A DNA stretch of 54,376 nucleotides, taken from NCBI GenBank assembly GCA_012843025.1, contig DURT01000071.1, positions 1 to 54,376 of the forward strand. The letters are read 5' to 3'. The DNA comes from Tissierellia bacterium. Lineage in GTDB: Bacteria; Bacillota; Clostridia; Tissierellales; Sedimentibacteraceae. Below are positions 44,150 through 52,673 of this stretch, piece after piece. Each line of letters opens with the position of its first letter. Position 1 is the stretch's first letter. The position numbers and the translations under genes are program-made. The notes beneath the pieces are model-generated. The model did no database searches, had not been told where the DNA came from, and worked only from the letters and a program-made list of their open reading frames with translations.

Positions 44150-44971
44150 TTAATAACGAGGTTTAATGTTTAATATTTTTCTTGCTTCATCAGGTGTTGC
44201 AATTTCTCTGCCTAGCTCTTTTGCTATTCTGACTACTTTTTCTACTAACTCACCGTTAGACTTTGCTAAAACGCCTTTTGAAATATAAACATTATCTTCA
44301 AAACCTACTCTTACATGTCCTCCCATTGCTATAGCAGCTGCTGCCATCAGAAATTCACTTTTGCCAATACCTGCTACTGTCCAGGTAGAACCTTCAGGAA
44401 TACTGCTTGAGATATATGCTAAATCCCTTACAGTAGCATTCATTTGTACACCCAATACAAAGTCAAAATGCATAGGCGCTAAAAGATAGCCTTGTTTGTG
44501 ATACCTAACAGCTAAATCTACCATTCCCTTATCAAAAACTTCAATTTCCGGCTTAACACCTTTTTCATTCATTATTCTTGCGAAATTCTTAATAGTATTT
44601 TCTGTGTTTACGAATATTTCATCTCCGCCAAAGTTAAGGGTACCGCAATCCAATGTAGCCATTTCAGGTAATAGTTCAATTGGCTGAAGTCTTTCTTCAT
44701 CAGACATGCCTACAGCCCCACCTGTTGAAGGTTGGATTATAACATCTGGACATCTTCTTCTGATTTCCTCAATGCATGCTCTGAATCTTTCCTTGTCTTG
44801 GGTTGGTGTTCCATCGTCCCATCTAACATGCAAATGAATAATGCTGGCGCCTGCCTTGTAAGCTGATTCAGCTTCTCTGCCTATTTCTTCAACAGTATAT
44901 GGAACATTTGGGTTATTCTCTTTCGTTACTTCAGCTCCACAAATTGCACATGTTATTATTAATTTTTCCAC
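44150..44971 (-). CDS. kce: 3-keto-5-aminohexanoate cleavage enzyme (BKACE family)
   Basis: Condenses 3-keto-5-aminohexanoate with acetyl-CoA to give acetoacetate and 3-aminobutyryl-CoA in lysine fermentation. 273 aa; TIM-barrel with the metal-binding HLHVR motif (about 46-50), an intact IQPSTGG loop, PEMATLDCGTLNFG and VAGIGKSEF. The family is broad and includes other beta-keto acid cleaving enzymes, so the true substrate may differ. The start is a GTG at 44971 behind GAGGTG. Second gene of the sigma-54 operon. Confidence 0.88.
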   Translation of the reverse strand: MEKLIITCAICGAEVTKENNPNVPYTVEEIGREAESAYKAGASIIHLHVRWDDGTPTQDKERFRACIEEIRRRCPDVIIQPSTGGAVGMSDEERLQPIELLPEMATLDCGTLNFGGDEIFVNTENTIKNFARIMNEKGVKPEIEVFDKGMVDLAVRYHKQGYLLAPMHFDFVLGVQMNATVRDLAYISSSIPEGSTWTVAGIGKSEFLMAAAAIAMGGHVRVGFEDNVYISKGVLAKSNGELVEKVVRIAKELGREIATPDEARKILNIKPRY

Positions 44972-45010
44972 TGATTCACCTCTTCATTTATTTTTATAAT
45001 TTATATAGCA

Positions 45011-45026
45011 TCCTGTATATACAGGA
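45011..45026. other. 16-bp palindrome between kdd and kce
   Basis: TCCTGTATATACAGGA is a perfect palindrome in the 70-base gap between the genes. It may be a protein-binding site or an RNA stem. No known consensus recognised. Confidence 0.4.
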
Positions 45027-45041
45027 ATAAGAAACCCTATA

Positions 45042-46073
45042 CTATAAGTATTTATTTTCAAAATATTTTCTTAACTTAGGATTGTCCCTCATGATTTGGA
45101 ATGTTATATCAGCATGACCAGGATAGAATCCGTTGCCAACCAACATTCTTGTATATTTTCCAACTCCTTCAGCTCCCAAAGAAGCTTTCGCAAAGTTTGT
45201 ACTCATGCTAAAGAAATAAATTAAACCTTCATCACCTGTAACAAGTACAGTTGATACTTCAGTATCAGGGACATTTACAGTGTTAATTGTTAAGTTGGCC
45301 AATCTGTCGCCCATAACTACTTGATATTTTTCTAATATTTCATTTGGATGTTGAGCATTTCCTTGTATTACATAATCAGCCAAATCTAATTCTTTTACTA
45401 CTTCACACTGTTCTTTTGAATACTCAATACAAATTACCTTTCCTGTAGGTTTGACTCTTTTCTTAGCTTCATGCAAACATAAAAGTCCAGCTTTACCAGA
45501 CCCAATAACAACTACTACATCATTAGGTTTAGCATTAATAGCTACCTGAGCAGGTGCTCCTGCCACGTCCATTAATGCCAAAGACAAACTTTCCTCAATA
45601 TCTGACGGCAATTTTGTATATATACCACTTTCAAATAGTATTGCACTAGCTTTTACAAATACTTGGTCTGTTTCAACATTAATATCTAATATTTCATGAA
45701 TCTTTAGTGGTGTTAAAGATAGTGATACGAGGGTAGCTATTTTATCTCCCACCTGTAAATCTATTCTTCCTTTTAAATCATCACCTATCTCTTTTACTAT
45801 ACCGATTAAATTTCCGCCAGATTTTGTAACTGGATCCTGGAACTTTCCTTGAGTGCTTACTATATTAAGTATTTCTTCTTTAATTTTTTCTTTGTCTCCT
45901 TCGCATTCTGTCCTAATTCTATTAAAAGCTGTGGATGTAGGATTCAATGCTATAACATCAATTAAAATTTCATTTGAAAATATTTTTGGTTCATTATTAA
46001 GTATGTTAGCAGCCTGAGGTAAAAAACCCTTAGGGTCTATTACTCTGTGTCCACCATATCTATCTCCTTTCAC
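45042..46073 (-). CDS. kdd: L-erythro-3,5-diaminohexanoate dehydrogenase
   Basis: NAD(P)-dependent deaminating oxidation of 3,5-diaminohexanoate to 3-keto-5-aminohexanoate, the substrate of Kce. 343 aa, the full length of Kdd, with the Rossmann loop IGSGKAG (190-196), HRVIDPKG (9-16) and LVSLSLTPLKI (115-125). The start is a GTG at 46073 behind AAGGAGG. First gene of the operon, driven by a sigma-54 promoter. A complete paralogous copy forms the sensor of the regulator encoded next door. Confidence 0.9.
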   Translation of the reverse strand: MKGDRYGGHRVIDPKGFLPQAANILNNEPKIFSNEILIDVIALNPTSTAFNRIRTECEGDKEKIKEEILNIVSTQGKFQDPVTKSGGNLIGIVKEIGDDLKGRIDLQVGDKIATLVSLSLTPLKIHEILDINVETDQVFVKASAILFESGIYTKLPSDIEESLSLALMDVAGAPAQVAINAKPNDVVVVIGSGKAGLLCLHEAKKRVKPTGKVICIEYSKEQCEVVKELDLADYVIQGNAQHPNEILEKYQVVMGDRLANLTINTVNVPDTEVSTVLVTGDEGLIYFFSMSTNFAKASLGAEGVGKYTRMLVGNGFYPGHADITFQIMRDNPKLRKYFENKYL

Positions 46074-46113
46074 CCTAGTACCTCCTTAAATTTTGTCACT
46101 ATTATTATATGTG

Positions 46114-46130
46114 TGCATAAACTGTGCCAA
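46114..46130 (-). promoter_or_regulatory. Sigma-54 promoter of the kdd-kce-dctPQM operon
   Basis: On the minus strand TTGGCACAGTTTATGCA. GG (46128-46127) and GC (46116-46115) are separated by exactly ten bases, and the -24 box TTGGCAC is consensus. It lies about 45 bases upstream of the kdd start and next to a sigma-54 activator gene. Confidence 0.88.
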
Positions 46131-46197
46131 CTTAATTAAGATCTTTAAATCAATAGACACCAAGGCTTTCCCCTTATTCCCGAAAAATTACCCATAA

Positions 46198-46243
46198 AAA
46201 ACGATTCAATATTGTATCGTTTGATACAATATTGAATCGTTTT
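46198..46243. promoter_or_regulatory. Large paired inverted repeat: activator site and/or regulator terminator
   Basis: Perfect 21-bp arms (46198-46218 and 46223-46243) around GTTT. Each arm holds a near-palindrome, GATTCAATATTGTATC (46203-46218) and GATACAATATTGAATC (46223-46238), with centres 20 bp apart, about two helical turns. They lie about 105 and 125 bp upstream of the predicted transcription start, where enhancer-binding proteins act. On the minus strand a T6 run also follows, 10 bases past the regulator stop codon, so it could end that transcript as well. Confidence 0.7.
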
Positions 46244-46252
46244 CTCCATATG

Positions 46253-48286
46253 CTATAAATTATATTTCTTCAATTTTCTAACTAATGTTGGTTGACTGAT
46301 ACCTAATGCTGTCGCCATTTTGCGTGTGGTACCATACTTCAGCTTTGCTTTCATCAGGATATTATATTCTATTTTTTCCAGCTCTTCTTCCAGAGTCAAA
46401 TTGTTATTTTCGTCTATCAATTCTTTCTTATCCAGATTATTTACCACATCCATAACTGTAATAATATTTTGCTCTGAACTTATTAAAAGTCGTTGTATTA
46501 GATTATCCAGTTCCCTTATATTGCCGTACCATGGATATTCCAGCAAATACAAGTAGGCAGATTCTTCGAAGTACTTGTTCATATTAAACTTTTTATTATA
46601 TATATTAATAAAATGTTTTGCTATTGGAATTATATCACCTTTTCTTTCTCTGAGAGGCGGGACGTGTATCTGGAAAACATTCAGCCTGTAATACAGGTCT
46701 TCTCTGAATTTACCATTCTTCACCATCTCTGCCAAATCCCTGTTGGTGGCAGCTACTATTCTTACATCCACTTTAATTGGTTGAACTCCACCCACTCTGT
46801 ATATTTCTTTTTCCTGCAGTGCCCTTAAGAATTTGGCCTGCAAACTTAAAGGCAATTCACCTATTTCATCCAGGAAAAGTGTGCCACCATTAGCTATTTC
46901 AAAAAATCCTAACTTTCCTTCCTTATTAGCACCGGTAAATGCACCTTTCTCATACCCAAATAATTCTGACTCCAACAGATTTTCAGGAATAGAACTGCAA
47001 TTAATTTTTACATATGGACCTTGGTTACGTTTACTTGCCTTATATATTATACTGGCAAATATCTCCTTGCCAACGCCTGATTCACCGGTTATTAATACGC
47101 TACATTCATATTTTGCAACTCTTAAAGTATTTCTCAGTATCTTTTTGATTTCATCACTTTCAAAAACATATTCTTCAAGATTAATATCTTTGACTTGGTT
47201 TTCACCAATCTTAGTAATTATTTCTACTTCCTGGGATATTTTTTGACTGACTTTTTTATTCTTCCATTTATCAATTAATTCCCTTAAATCTTTATGTTTC
47301 TTATATAATTCAATGGTAAACTCTGCATGGCCTTCAACATAACCTTTATAGGGTATAATATTAATTTCCCTTCCAATGCCTTCAGCTATCAAACATGCAG
47401 TATTATAATTTGTTGTTAAATTCGAGAAGTAAATTGTACCCTTTTCTTTAGTTGAGAAGATGCTGAAAGTTTCAGTTCCAAAGGTGTGAACACAATTTAT
47501 TGTTAAATCAAATAATCTATCATTGTTCTGCATTATAGTTTTGAATGATTCTTCAGGATTAGTAACATCACACACATATATTTCATCAAATACTTCATAT
47601 TTTTCCAAAGTTTTTTTACTATTGTTTGTATAGACTATACCGGTTAACCTGCCCTTATTGCCTATTTTCTCCCTTACAGCAAAGGCGCATAATAGACCAA
47701 TCTTCCCATTTGCCCCCATAATTAGTATATTGTCGCCCACCTTAGAAGACAAATAAGCTTGTAAAGAAGATCCTGCCTCATCCATTAGTATTAACAGGAG
47801 TTCAGCGTCAATATCTTCTTCAACCTTAATCAAGAGGTTACTTGAAAATAAAATAGCTTCACCTTCTACCTGAAGCTGTGCAGAACTAATATCAATATTT
47901 TTAATCTTATCAATTTTTAATGGAATCAAAGAAAGTGATACTAAGGGAATAACATAATCCCCTTCCTTTATATTTGCAACATTATTATAATTCTTACCAA
48001 TCTTTTTTACCCTGCCTAGTAAAATTCCTCCCGTATTAGTTATTGGGTTATGTAGCTTTCCTCTTAACTCAACAATCTTTAAAAAAACTTCCTTTACTTT
48101 ATTTAAATCATTGTATTCTGAACATATTTGTCTGAAGCTCGAAGAGTTAATATTAATAGTTTTAACTTCAATTAAAACTTCACTATCATGTATTTCTAAA
48201 TTATTATCAAGCTTCCATGCTGCCTGCGGATGTATACCCTTTGGTTCTATGACTCTATGCATTCCAAAATTGGTGATAAACTCCAT
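46253..48286 (-). CDS. Sigma-54 activator with a full-length Kdd-like sensor domain
   Basis: A 677-aa enhancer-binding protein. Residues 1 to about 350 align end to end with Kdd, from HRVIEPKG (10-17) and LVSLSLIPLKI through the dinucleotide loop MGANGKIG (190-197) to GHAEFTIEL. A linker (about 350-368) leads to the AAA+ module: Walker A GESGVGKE (401-408), GAFTGA (448-453) for sigma-54 contact, Walker B FLDEIGE (471-477) and the arginine-finger region. A Fis-type helix-turn-helix (about 654-675, TRKMATALGISQPTLVRKL) ends it. ATG 48286 is set by GGAGG. I infer that it senses the Kdd substrate and/or NAD(H) and activates the adjacent operon. Confidence 0.93.
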   Translation of the reverse strand: MEFITNFGMHRVIEPKGIHPQAAWKLDNNLEIHDSEVLIEVKTININSSSFRQICSEYNDLNKVKEVFLKIVELRGKLHNPITNTGGILLGRVKKIGKNYNNVANIKEGDYVIPLVSLSLIPLKIDKIKNIDISSAQLQVEGEAILFSSNLLIKVEEDIDAELLLILMDEAGSSLQAYLSSKVGDNILIMGANGKIGLLCAFAVREKIGNKGRLTGIVYTNNSKKTLEKYEVFDEIYVCDVTNPEESFKTIMQNNDRLFDLTINCVHTFGTETFSIFSTKEKGTIYFSNLTTNYNTACLIAEGIGREINIIPYKGYVEGHAEFTIELYKKHKDLRELIDKWKNKKVSQKISQEVEIITKIGENQVKDINLEEYVFESDEIKKILRNTLRVAKYECSVLITGESGVGKEIFASIIYKASKRNQGPYVKINCSSIPENLLESELFGYEKGAFTGANKEGKLGFFEIANGGTLFLDEIGELPLSLQAKFLRALQEKEIYRVGGVQPIKVDVRIVAATNRDLAEMVKNGKFREDLYYRLNVFQIHVPPLRERKGDIIPIAKHFINIYNKKFNMNKYFEESAYLYLLEYPWYGNIRELDNLIQRLLISSEQNIITVMDVVNNLDKKELIDENNNLTLEEELEKIEYNILMKAKLKYGTTRKMATALGISQPTLVRKLKKYNL

Positions 48287-48394
48287 CTTAACCTCCAGCC
48301 ATATGATGACATATATTATGTAACCATATATCATAATAGCATACTTTTCAGAATATTGAAAGCGTTCTATGGGGTATTGTATCAACTCCTGACT

Positions 48395-49231
48395 CTAAAA
48401 CATGGTCAGCTTTTCTGTTTCAGAAATAATATCCTTAAGCATATTTACACCTTTCCTGCTAGTATCCCTATCAGCGGAAAGTAATGTAATAATCTCATCT
48501 ATCCTCTTTTTGTACTCTTTTGGCTTTATATCAAAACCGTTAATCATTTTAACAGCCTTTTTCTCATTAATGCAGTATTCTTCATTCAAGGCAAATAAAA
48601 CTTGGTTCAAACATGAAATACTTCTGAAACAATGTCCACATACATAATAAATATCATCCTTATCTACATTATCCTCAGCAAACATTAAGGAAAAGGAAGC
48701 TTCGAACATAAAATATTGTACTATTGCATCTTTTAAAGTTTTAGGATAGGGAATAGTCTTGGATTTTAAATCTGAAATTTTACCTTTGGGGTCGGCTAGT
48801 ATTTTGCATATGGAAACTTCCCCCATGTACATTACATTCAGATAGGCATGGGGGTGACCAGTTTGATAATGAGAAGAGACTCTACCTTCCAAACAATCAT
48901 CTACAACCTGTGACACCCTTTTTATGTCCCTGAATATAAAATCTACATGGTAACCTTGAACTATAAGCCACCCTCCACCGTTAATCCAAGGACCCCATTC
49001 TCCTAAGGACGTAACTAAATTTTCTCTATGTTCATCATCTATTTTAGTGGCAATCTTGCTTATTTCTTTAACATCAAAACCTTCTGATTCGTCATAGTAT
49101 ATTCCAATATCAATATCGGCATTTGGAAGATTGTTACCCCTTGCTCTCGAACCTCCCAATACTATTCCAGCAATACCCGGTATACCTTCTAATTCCCTGC
49201 AAATTTTGTTCAAGATACTTTCTACCATCAT
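48395..49231 (-). CDS. Nucleotidyltransferase-fold protein
   Basis: A 278-aa protein with a polymerase-beta-like nucleotidyltransferase domain: GGSRARGNNLPNADIDIGIY (26-45) supplies the catalytic Gly-Ser and the Asp-x-Asp pair, and a third acidic position is seen in YHVDFIF. A helical C-terminal domain follows. Related to small-molecule adenylyltransferases including those that modify aminoglycosides, but the substrate is unknown. It lies upstream of the sigma-54 activator with a 108-base gap and is probably a separate unit. Confidence 0.82.
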   Translation of the reverse strand: MMVESILNKICRELEGIPGIAGIVLGGSRARGNNLPNADIDIGIYYDESEGFDVKEISKIATKIDDEHRENLVTSLGEWGPWINGGGWLIVQGYHVDFIFRDIKRVSQVVDDCLEGRVSSHYQTGHPHAYLNVMYMGEVSICKILADPKGKISDLKSKTIPYPKTLKDAIVQYFMFEASFSLMFAEDNVDKDDIYYVCGHCFRSISCLNQVLFALNEEYCINEKKAVKMINGFDIKPKEYKKRIDEIITLLSADRDTSRKGVNMLKDIISETEKLTMF

Positions 49232-49345
49232 TATTCCCCTCGGTCTTATTTCTCTATATCATTTATGGACTAAACCCTGCTTAGTTTTTCTATTGCTGTC
49301 TTCTCATCCGGTAAGAAAAATATATTCATTTTGTTGACAGGAGTT

Positions 49346-49534
49346 TTAATTGCTTTTCCAATTTTTAATTGCACCGCCCATTAGGCCAAGTAGTGCAAAA
49401 ATTGTATAGTATCCTGCATCCGTGATTTCCTTACCTGTCAATTCAAGAATACCCTGAATGATTAGGGTATTTCCACCAAAAAGTGAAAAGAACCATCCGA
49501 CTATTAATCCGTAAACTATTCCAAGTATAAGCAT
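49346..49534 (-). CDS. Small membrane protein
   Basis: A 62-aa protein with two hydrophobic segments (about 2-20 and 43-56) separated by a short polar loop (ELTGKEITDAGY). GAGGTGATAGCGC lies before the ATG. The family is not recognised. It occupies its own small interval between the nucleotidyltransferase and GNAT genes. Confidence 0.6.
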   Translation of the reverse strand: MLILGIVYGLIVGWFFSLFGGNTLIIQGILELTGKEITDAGYYTIFALLGLMGGAIKNWKSN

Positions 49535-49605
49535 TGCGCTATCACCTCTATAAATTAATGCAGGCAGTATTATGTGCCTAAAAAAGATATCTTTCCGAAT
49601 AGGTA

Positions 49606-50133
49606 TTAATCAAAGAACTCTTTTGAGTATATTACAGTTCCAGTAACACCATTAAGACTTCCTCTTTCAAGTTCTAACGCCATGAATACATCATCTGGCA
49701 CATCAAAAGGAGATTTTATACCCCAGGTACTTGCTGGTTTAAATCCAAACTTAGGATAATACTTCTCATGTCCAAGAACAATCACTGACTTATACCCAAG
49801 ATCCTTTGCAATTCTTAAGCTTTCATTAATTAAGGCACTGCCAATACCTTTATTTTGATACAAGGGTAGGACTGACAGAGGGGCAAGAGCTAATGATTCA
49901 TGTTCCTTCTCTTTATTTTTTATAATTAATTTTGTAAGCATAATATGACCTACAATTTTTCCATCAACTTCTGCTATTAAAGAAAGTTCCGGTATAAATA
50001 CATTACTCTTTCTTAAATTGGCAACTAATAAGTGTTCATTAGGATTATATTCAGGACTCTTAAAGGCTTCTTCTACAACAGATTCTGTAATCTTATAATC
50101 ATTTTCCTTTTCTTGTCTTATTATAATTTCCAT
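49606..50133 (-). CDS. GNAT-family N-acetyltransferase
   Basis: A 175-aa acetyltransferase using acetyl-CoA. The CoA-binding loop is YQNKGIGSALINESL (about 92-106), and the C-terminal KYYPKFGFKPAS is the usual YhbS-type ending. The acceptor is unknown. The ATG at 50133 lies in the same frame as the methyltransferase remnant upstream, so part of its upstream region is decayed coding DNA. A weak AAAGGG serves as the ribosome site. Confidence 0.87.
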   Translation of the reverse strand: MEIIIRQEKENDYKITESVVEEAFKSPEYNPNEHLLVANLRKSNVFIPELSLIAEVDGKIVGHIMLTKLIIKNKEKEHESLALAPLSVLPLYQNKGIGSALINESLRIAKDLGYKSVIVLGHEKYYPKFGFKPASTWGIKSPFDVPDDVFMALELERGSLNGVTGTVIYSKEFFD

Positions 50134-50339
50134 CTCAAGGTTTTCCCTTTCTAAATTACATGAAATCTTAAATAAAAGTTCTCCTTTACCACAGCCGATT
50201 TAAGGCAGGTTTCTGCATTATCTGGTATAAATTTCATCAATTGATAATAATAACACTTATTATAATTCCATGTTGGGTCATCAAGTTCAGCTATCTTATA
50301 AAAGTCATTTATTTCAACATTATAATCTTCCATATACAT
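50134..50339 (-). pseudogene. Frameshifted and truncated class I SAM-methyltransferase remnant
   Basis: A gene start with AGGAGAG and ATG (50339 or 50333) encodes MEDYNVEINDFYKIAELDDP and then WNYNKCYYYQLMKFIPDNAETCL, a methyltransferase N-terminus. Where the SAM motif should follow, the frame is lost near 50197-50203 (apparent one-base deletion) and the open frame ends at 50151. In another frame the motif continues as GCGKGELLFKISCNLE (50196-50149) and runs in frame into the GNAT start. All the rest of the methyltransferase is missing. Confidence 0.72.
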
Positions 50340-50398
50340 TCTCTCCTAAAAGTCATCCGTCTTACTATCTTTATGACTTTCCTACTACTTACTTCTAT

Positions 50399-50932
50399 CT
50401 ATAAACCTTCTGCATTAAGTTTAAGTTTTTCTGCAGCAACTTCGTTTAGCAAATCTCCTTTCGTTTTATATTTATTCTTATGTAATCTATTCTGATAGGT
50501 TAGTACCTCACTATCCAAAATGTATCCCTTTAAATATGCTTCTTTTATAAGTTGAATTATTCCAACAATTTCACCTAACTCTATGTATCTCTTAGCATAA
50601 TTTATTGCTCTTTTATCATCACAAAAAGTTTTACATCCAAAGTTTTTGGCTTTAACAAAACATGACAATTCTGCATTGCTAATTCTTTTCTTATGTTCTG
50701 GAACACTTGCCATCTCTATTAAATCTTCAATAGATAGTTTTACATGTCTGATTTTATTTTTAGATTTCAACTGTCTATAAAATTTTTTTGTATCTTCTCT
50801 TCCTTTTTCAATTTCCTGTATTACATAAATAGTAGTACATAAATAATATTCTAAGTAATCTATTAAATTGCTACAATTAATATTCTTAAAATTTATCAAC
50901 GTACTCGTATCTATAACAGCAATATTACTCAT
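50399..50932 (-). CDS. PIN-like domain protein, probable RNase toxin
   Basis: A 177-aa protein with the acidic residues of a PIN nuclease: VIDTSTL at the N-terminus (Asp8), Glu in NAELSCF (about 110) and CDDKRAINYA (about 126-135). Such proteins cut RNA as toxins or act in RNA processing. It begins two bases after the stop of the Xre-ImmA/IrrE gene, so the two are coupled. GGAGG fixes ATG 50932. Confidence 0.78.
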   Translation of the reverse strand: MSNIAVIDTSTLINFKNINCSNLIDYLEYYLCTTIYVIQEIEKGREDTKKFYRQLKSKNKIRHVKLSIEDLIEMASVPEHKKRISNAELSCFVKAKNFGCKTFCDDKRAINYAKRYIELGEIVGIIQLIKEAYLKGYILDSEVLTYQNRLHKNKYKTKGDLLNEVAAEKLKLNAEGL

Positions 50933-50934
50933 TA

Positions 50935-52086
50935 TTACACCTCCATGTAAACATCCCATGAATCAGTCAACAGTTTTGCGTCCTCAATATTCATTTGTAA
51001 GCACTCCAACATTTTACTATAAGATATTTCATTCTGTTGATAAGCATTTCTTACTAATTCTATATATTCAATTGAAATACCACTTTCAATAATCTTTTTG
51101 AATTTTTCATGAAGATTTCTTGATACTCCAGCCAATTCGGGATCAATCTTATCAGACATTGGTATAATAAGATTTTTATCTTTTAGAAGTCTTTCTATAA
51201 GTTTTTTATTAAGTCTTTTCCCTTTTAATCTATATATTACAACTTTGCTACTAACATTATAATGACTGCAAATGTCTAAAATTTTCTTTTTAAGTTGTTC
51301 GTACGAAATATAAGTATTAATTGACTCAATTCCTTTGTTAGGAAGCAAAAAATTACTTGCAAAATTATTCGCACGGATCTCCACATAATCCATTTCTCTA
51401 TCGAAATATGTAATTGACTGCTCTTTACCAGAGTCAAAAAGAACATGACAGTATTCATGTGCCATAGAAAAATTCTGTCTGTATAAATCCTCCGAATAGT
51501 TAACGAGTATACAATGCCCTGCAATGGGATGTTTTATATAGACGCCAGAAATATTGCTGTCTTCAAGTCTTCTTCTAAAAATATGAATATTTTGTTCTCT
51601 TAGAAGAGCATATATGTTATTAATAGAATCATAAATATTAAGACGTTCTCTTTCCTTATACGCAGCAGTTATTCCCTGGTATTTATGATTATTACTTTTA
51701 AATCTATATCCACTATAATCATATGGTAAGGGCTTTTGTATTGATAATAAATCTTCTAAATTATGTTTTTCTTCACATAGCCTAATAAATTTTCGAATCA
51801 CTTTTCTATCGTTTTTGCTTATTTCTCCATTTTGCCTAAAAAGTTCCTTGATTTGTGATTCAGCAGATACATAATTACCTGAAACAAAATATCTAAAATC
51901 CATTTCTAATATTTGAGAAATGATTATAATTGTGTCTCCATCTATCCTATTTAATTCACCATGTTCAATTTTTTCATACTCTTTAACAGAACATCTTAAA
52001 TAATTAGCAACCTCCTCTTTTTCAATAAGAAGGCTTTCTCTTGCTTCTTTTATCTTTTTCCCGAGAAGTTTATAATCAAAACTCAC
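50935..52086 (-). CDS. Xre helix-turn-helix and ImmA/IrrE metallopeptidase protein
   Basis: A 383-aa protein joining an N-terminal Xre-type DNA-binding domain (about 5-65) to an ImmA/IrrE metallopeptidase domain. The zinc motif is AHEYCHVLFD (HExxH at 210-214) with the third ligand region EIRANNFASNFLLP (about 238-252). In phage and toxin-antitoxin systems such proteins repress transcription or cut the repressor. The next gene encodes a PIN-like toxin, so this is probably its partner. The start is a GTG at 52086, fixed by GGAGGGGG. Confidence 0.85.
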   Translation of the reverse strand: MSFDYKLLGKKIKEARESLLIEKEEVANYLRCSVKEYEKIEHGELNRIDGDTIIIISQILEMDFRYFVSGNYVSAESQIKELFRQNGEISKNDRKVIRKFIRLCEEKHNLEDLLSIQKPLPYDYSGYRFKSNNHKYQGITAAYKERERLNIYDSINNIYALLREQNIHIFRRRLEDSNISGVYIKHPIAGHCILVNYSEDLYRQNFSMAHEYCHVLFDSGKEQSITYFDREMDYVEIRANNFASNFLLPNKGIESINTYISYEQLKKKILDICSHYNVSSKVVIYRLKGKRLNKKLIERLLKDKNLIIPMSDKIDPELAGVSRNLHEKFKKIIESGISIEYIELVRNAYQQNEISYSKMLECLQMNIEDAKLLTDSWDVYMEV

Positions 52087-52173
52087 GTTAACCCCCTCCC
52101 CAAATAAAATCACTTTTTCAATACTTTCTATTGTCCATCTTTACTACCAATACTATATAATTTCTCATAGGTC

Positions 52174-52557
52174 TCAACTTTCCAGAAACTCAAACTTCCC
52201 TGAGCACCATTCATGATTTCCTGTCACAAAATAGGTCGGGGCAATTTTTACAATCTGTCTCACCAGTTCCAAGCCAACATCTGCATCAAAATGCCTGCTG
52301 TCAACCAAATCCCCTGTAAATACTATTAAGTCTGGTTGTGCATCTTCAATTTTCTCAACAAGATTCTTCTGCCCTTTACCAAACTCCTTGCTGTGCAAAT
52401 CTGACAAATGAACTATTTTGTATCCATCAAAAGCATCAGGTAACTTAGGAGATTCAACAGTGATTTTTGTAATAGTTATGAAATTATTTTCAAAATGCAA
52501 AAATACCCATGTCCAAATACATATAAGAATAAAAACCAAGACTTTTGTTCTCTTCAT
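52174..52557 (-). pseudogene. Truncated metallophosphoesterase
   Basis: Encodes the first 127 residues of a membrane-anchored metallophosphoesterase (YkuE-like). An N-terminal hydrophobic helix is followed by the first three metal-binding motifs: HLSDLHS (DxH), FTGDLVDSR (GDxxD) and TGNHEW (GNHE). A stop codon comes right after FEFLES. The family is usually about 280 aa and needs two more histidine motifs, which are absent from the following sequence. Non-functional remnant next to the Xre-PIN pair. Confidence 0.75.
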
Positions 52558-52673
52558 AAAATCTATCTTCCTTGTTATTTGTTATTATCTTTTTAACAAA
52601 CTGTTTTTTAGTACAAATCTATATTCAAAATACAATTCTGGTTCAGCGTTAACATATTTTCCCTTAGCCCTGG

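Noticed and set aside
48373..48383. Half-site ATTGTATC upstream of the sigma-54 activator, suggesting autoregulation
   Set aside because: An 8-base match is expected by chance in DNA this AT-rich and there is no second half.
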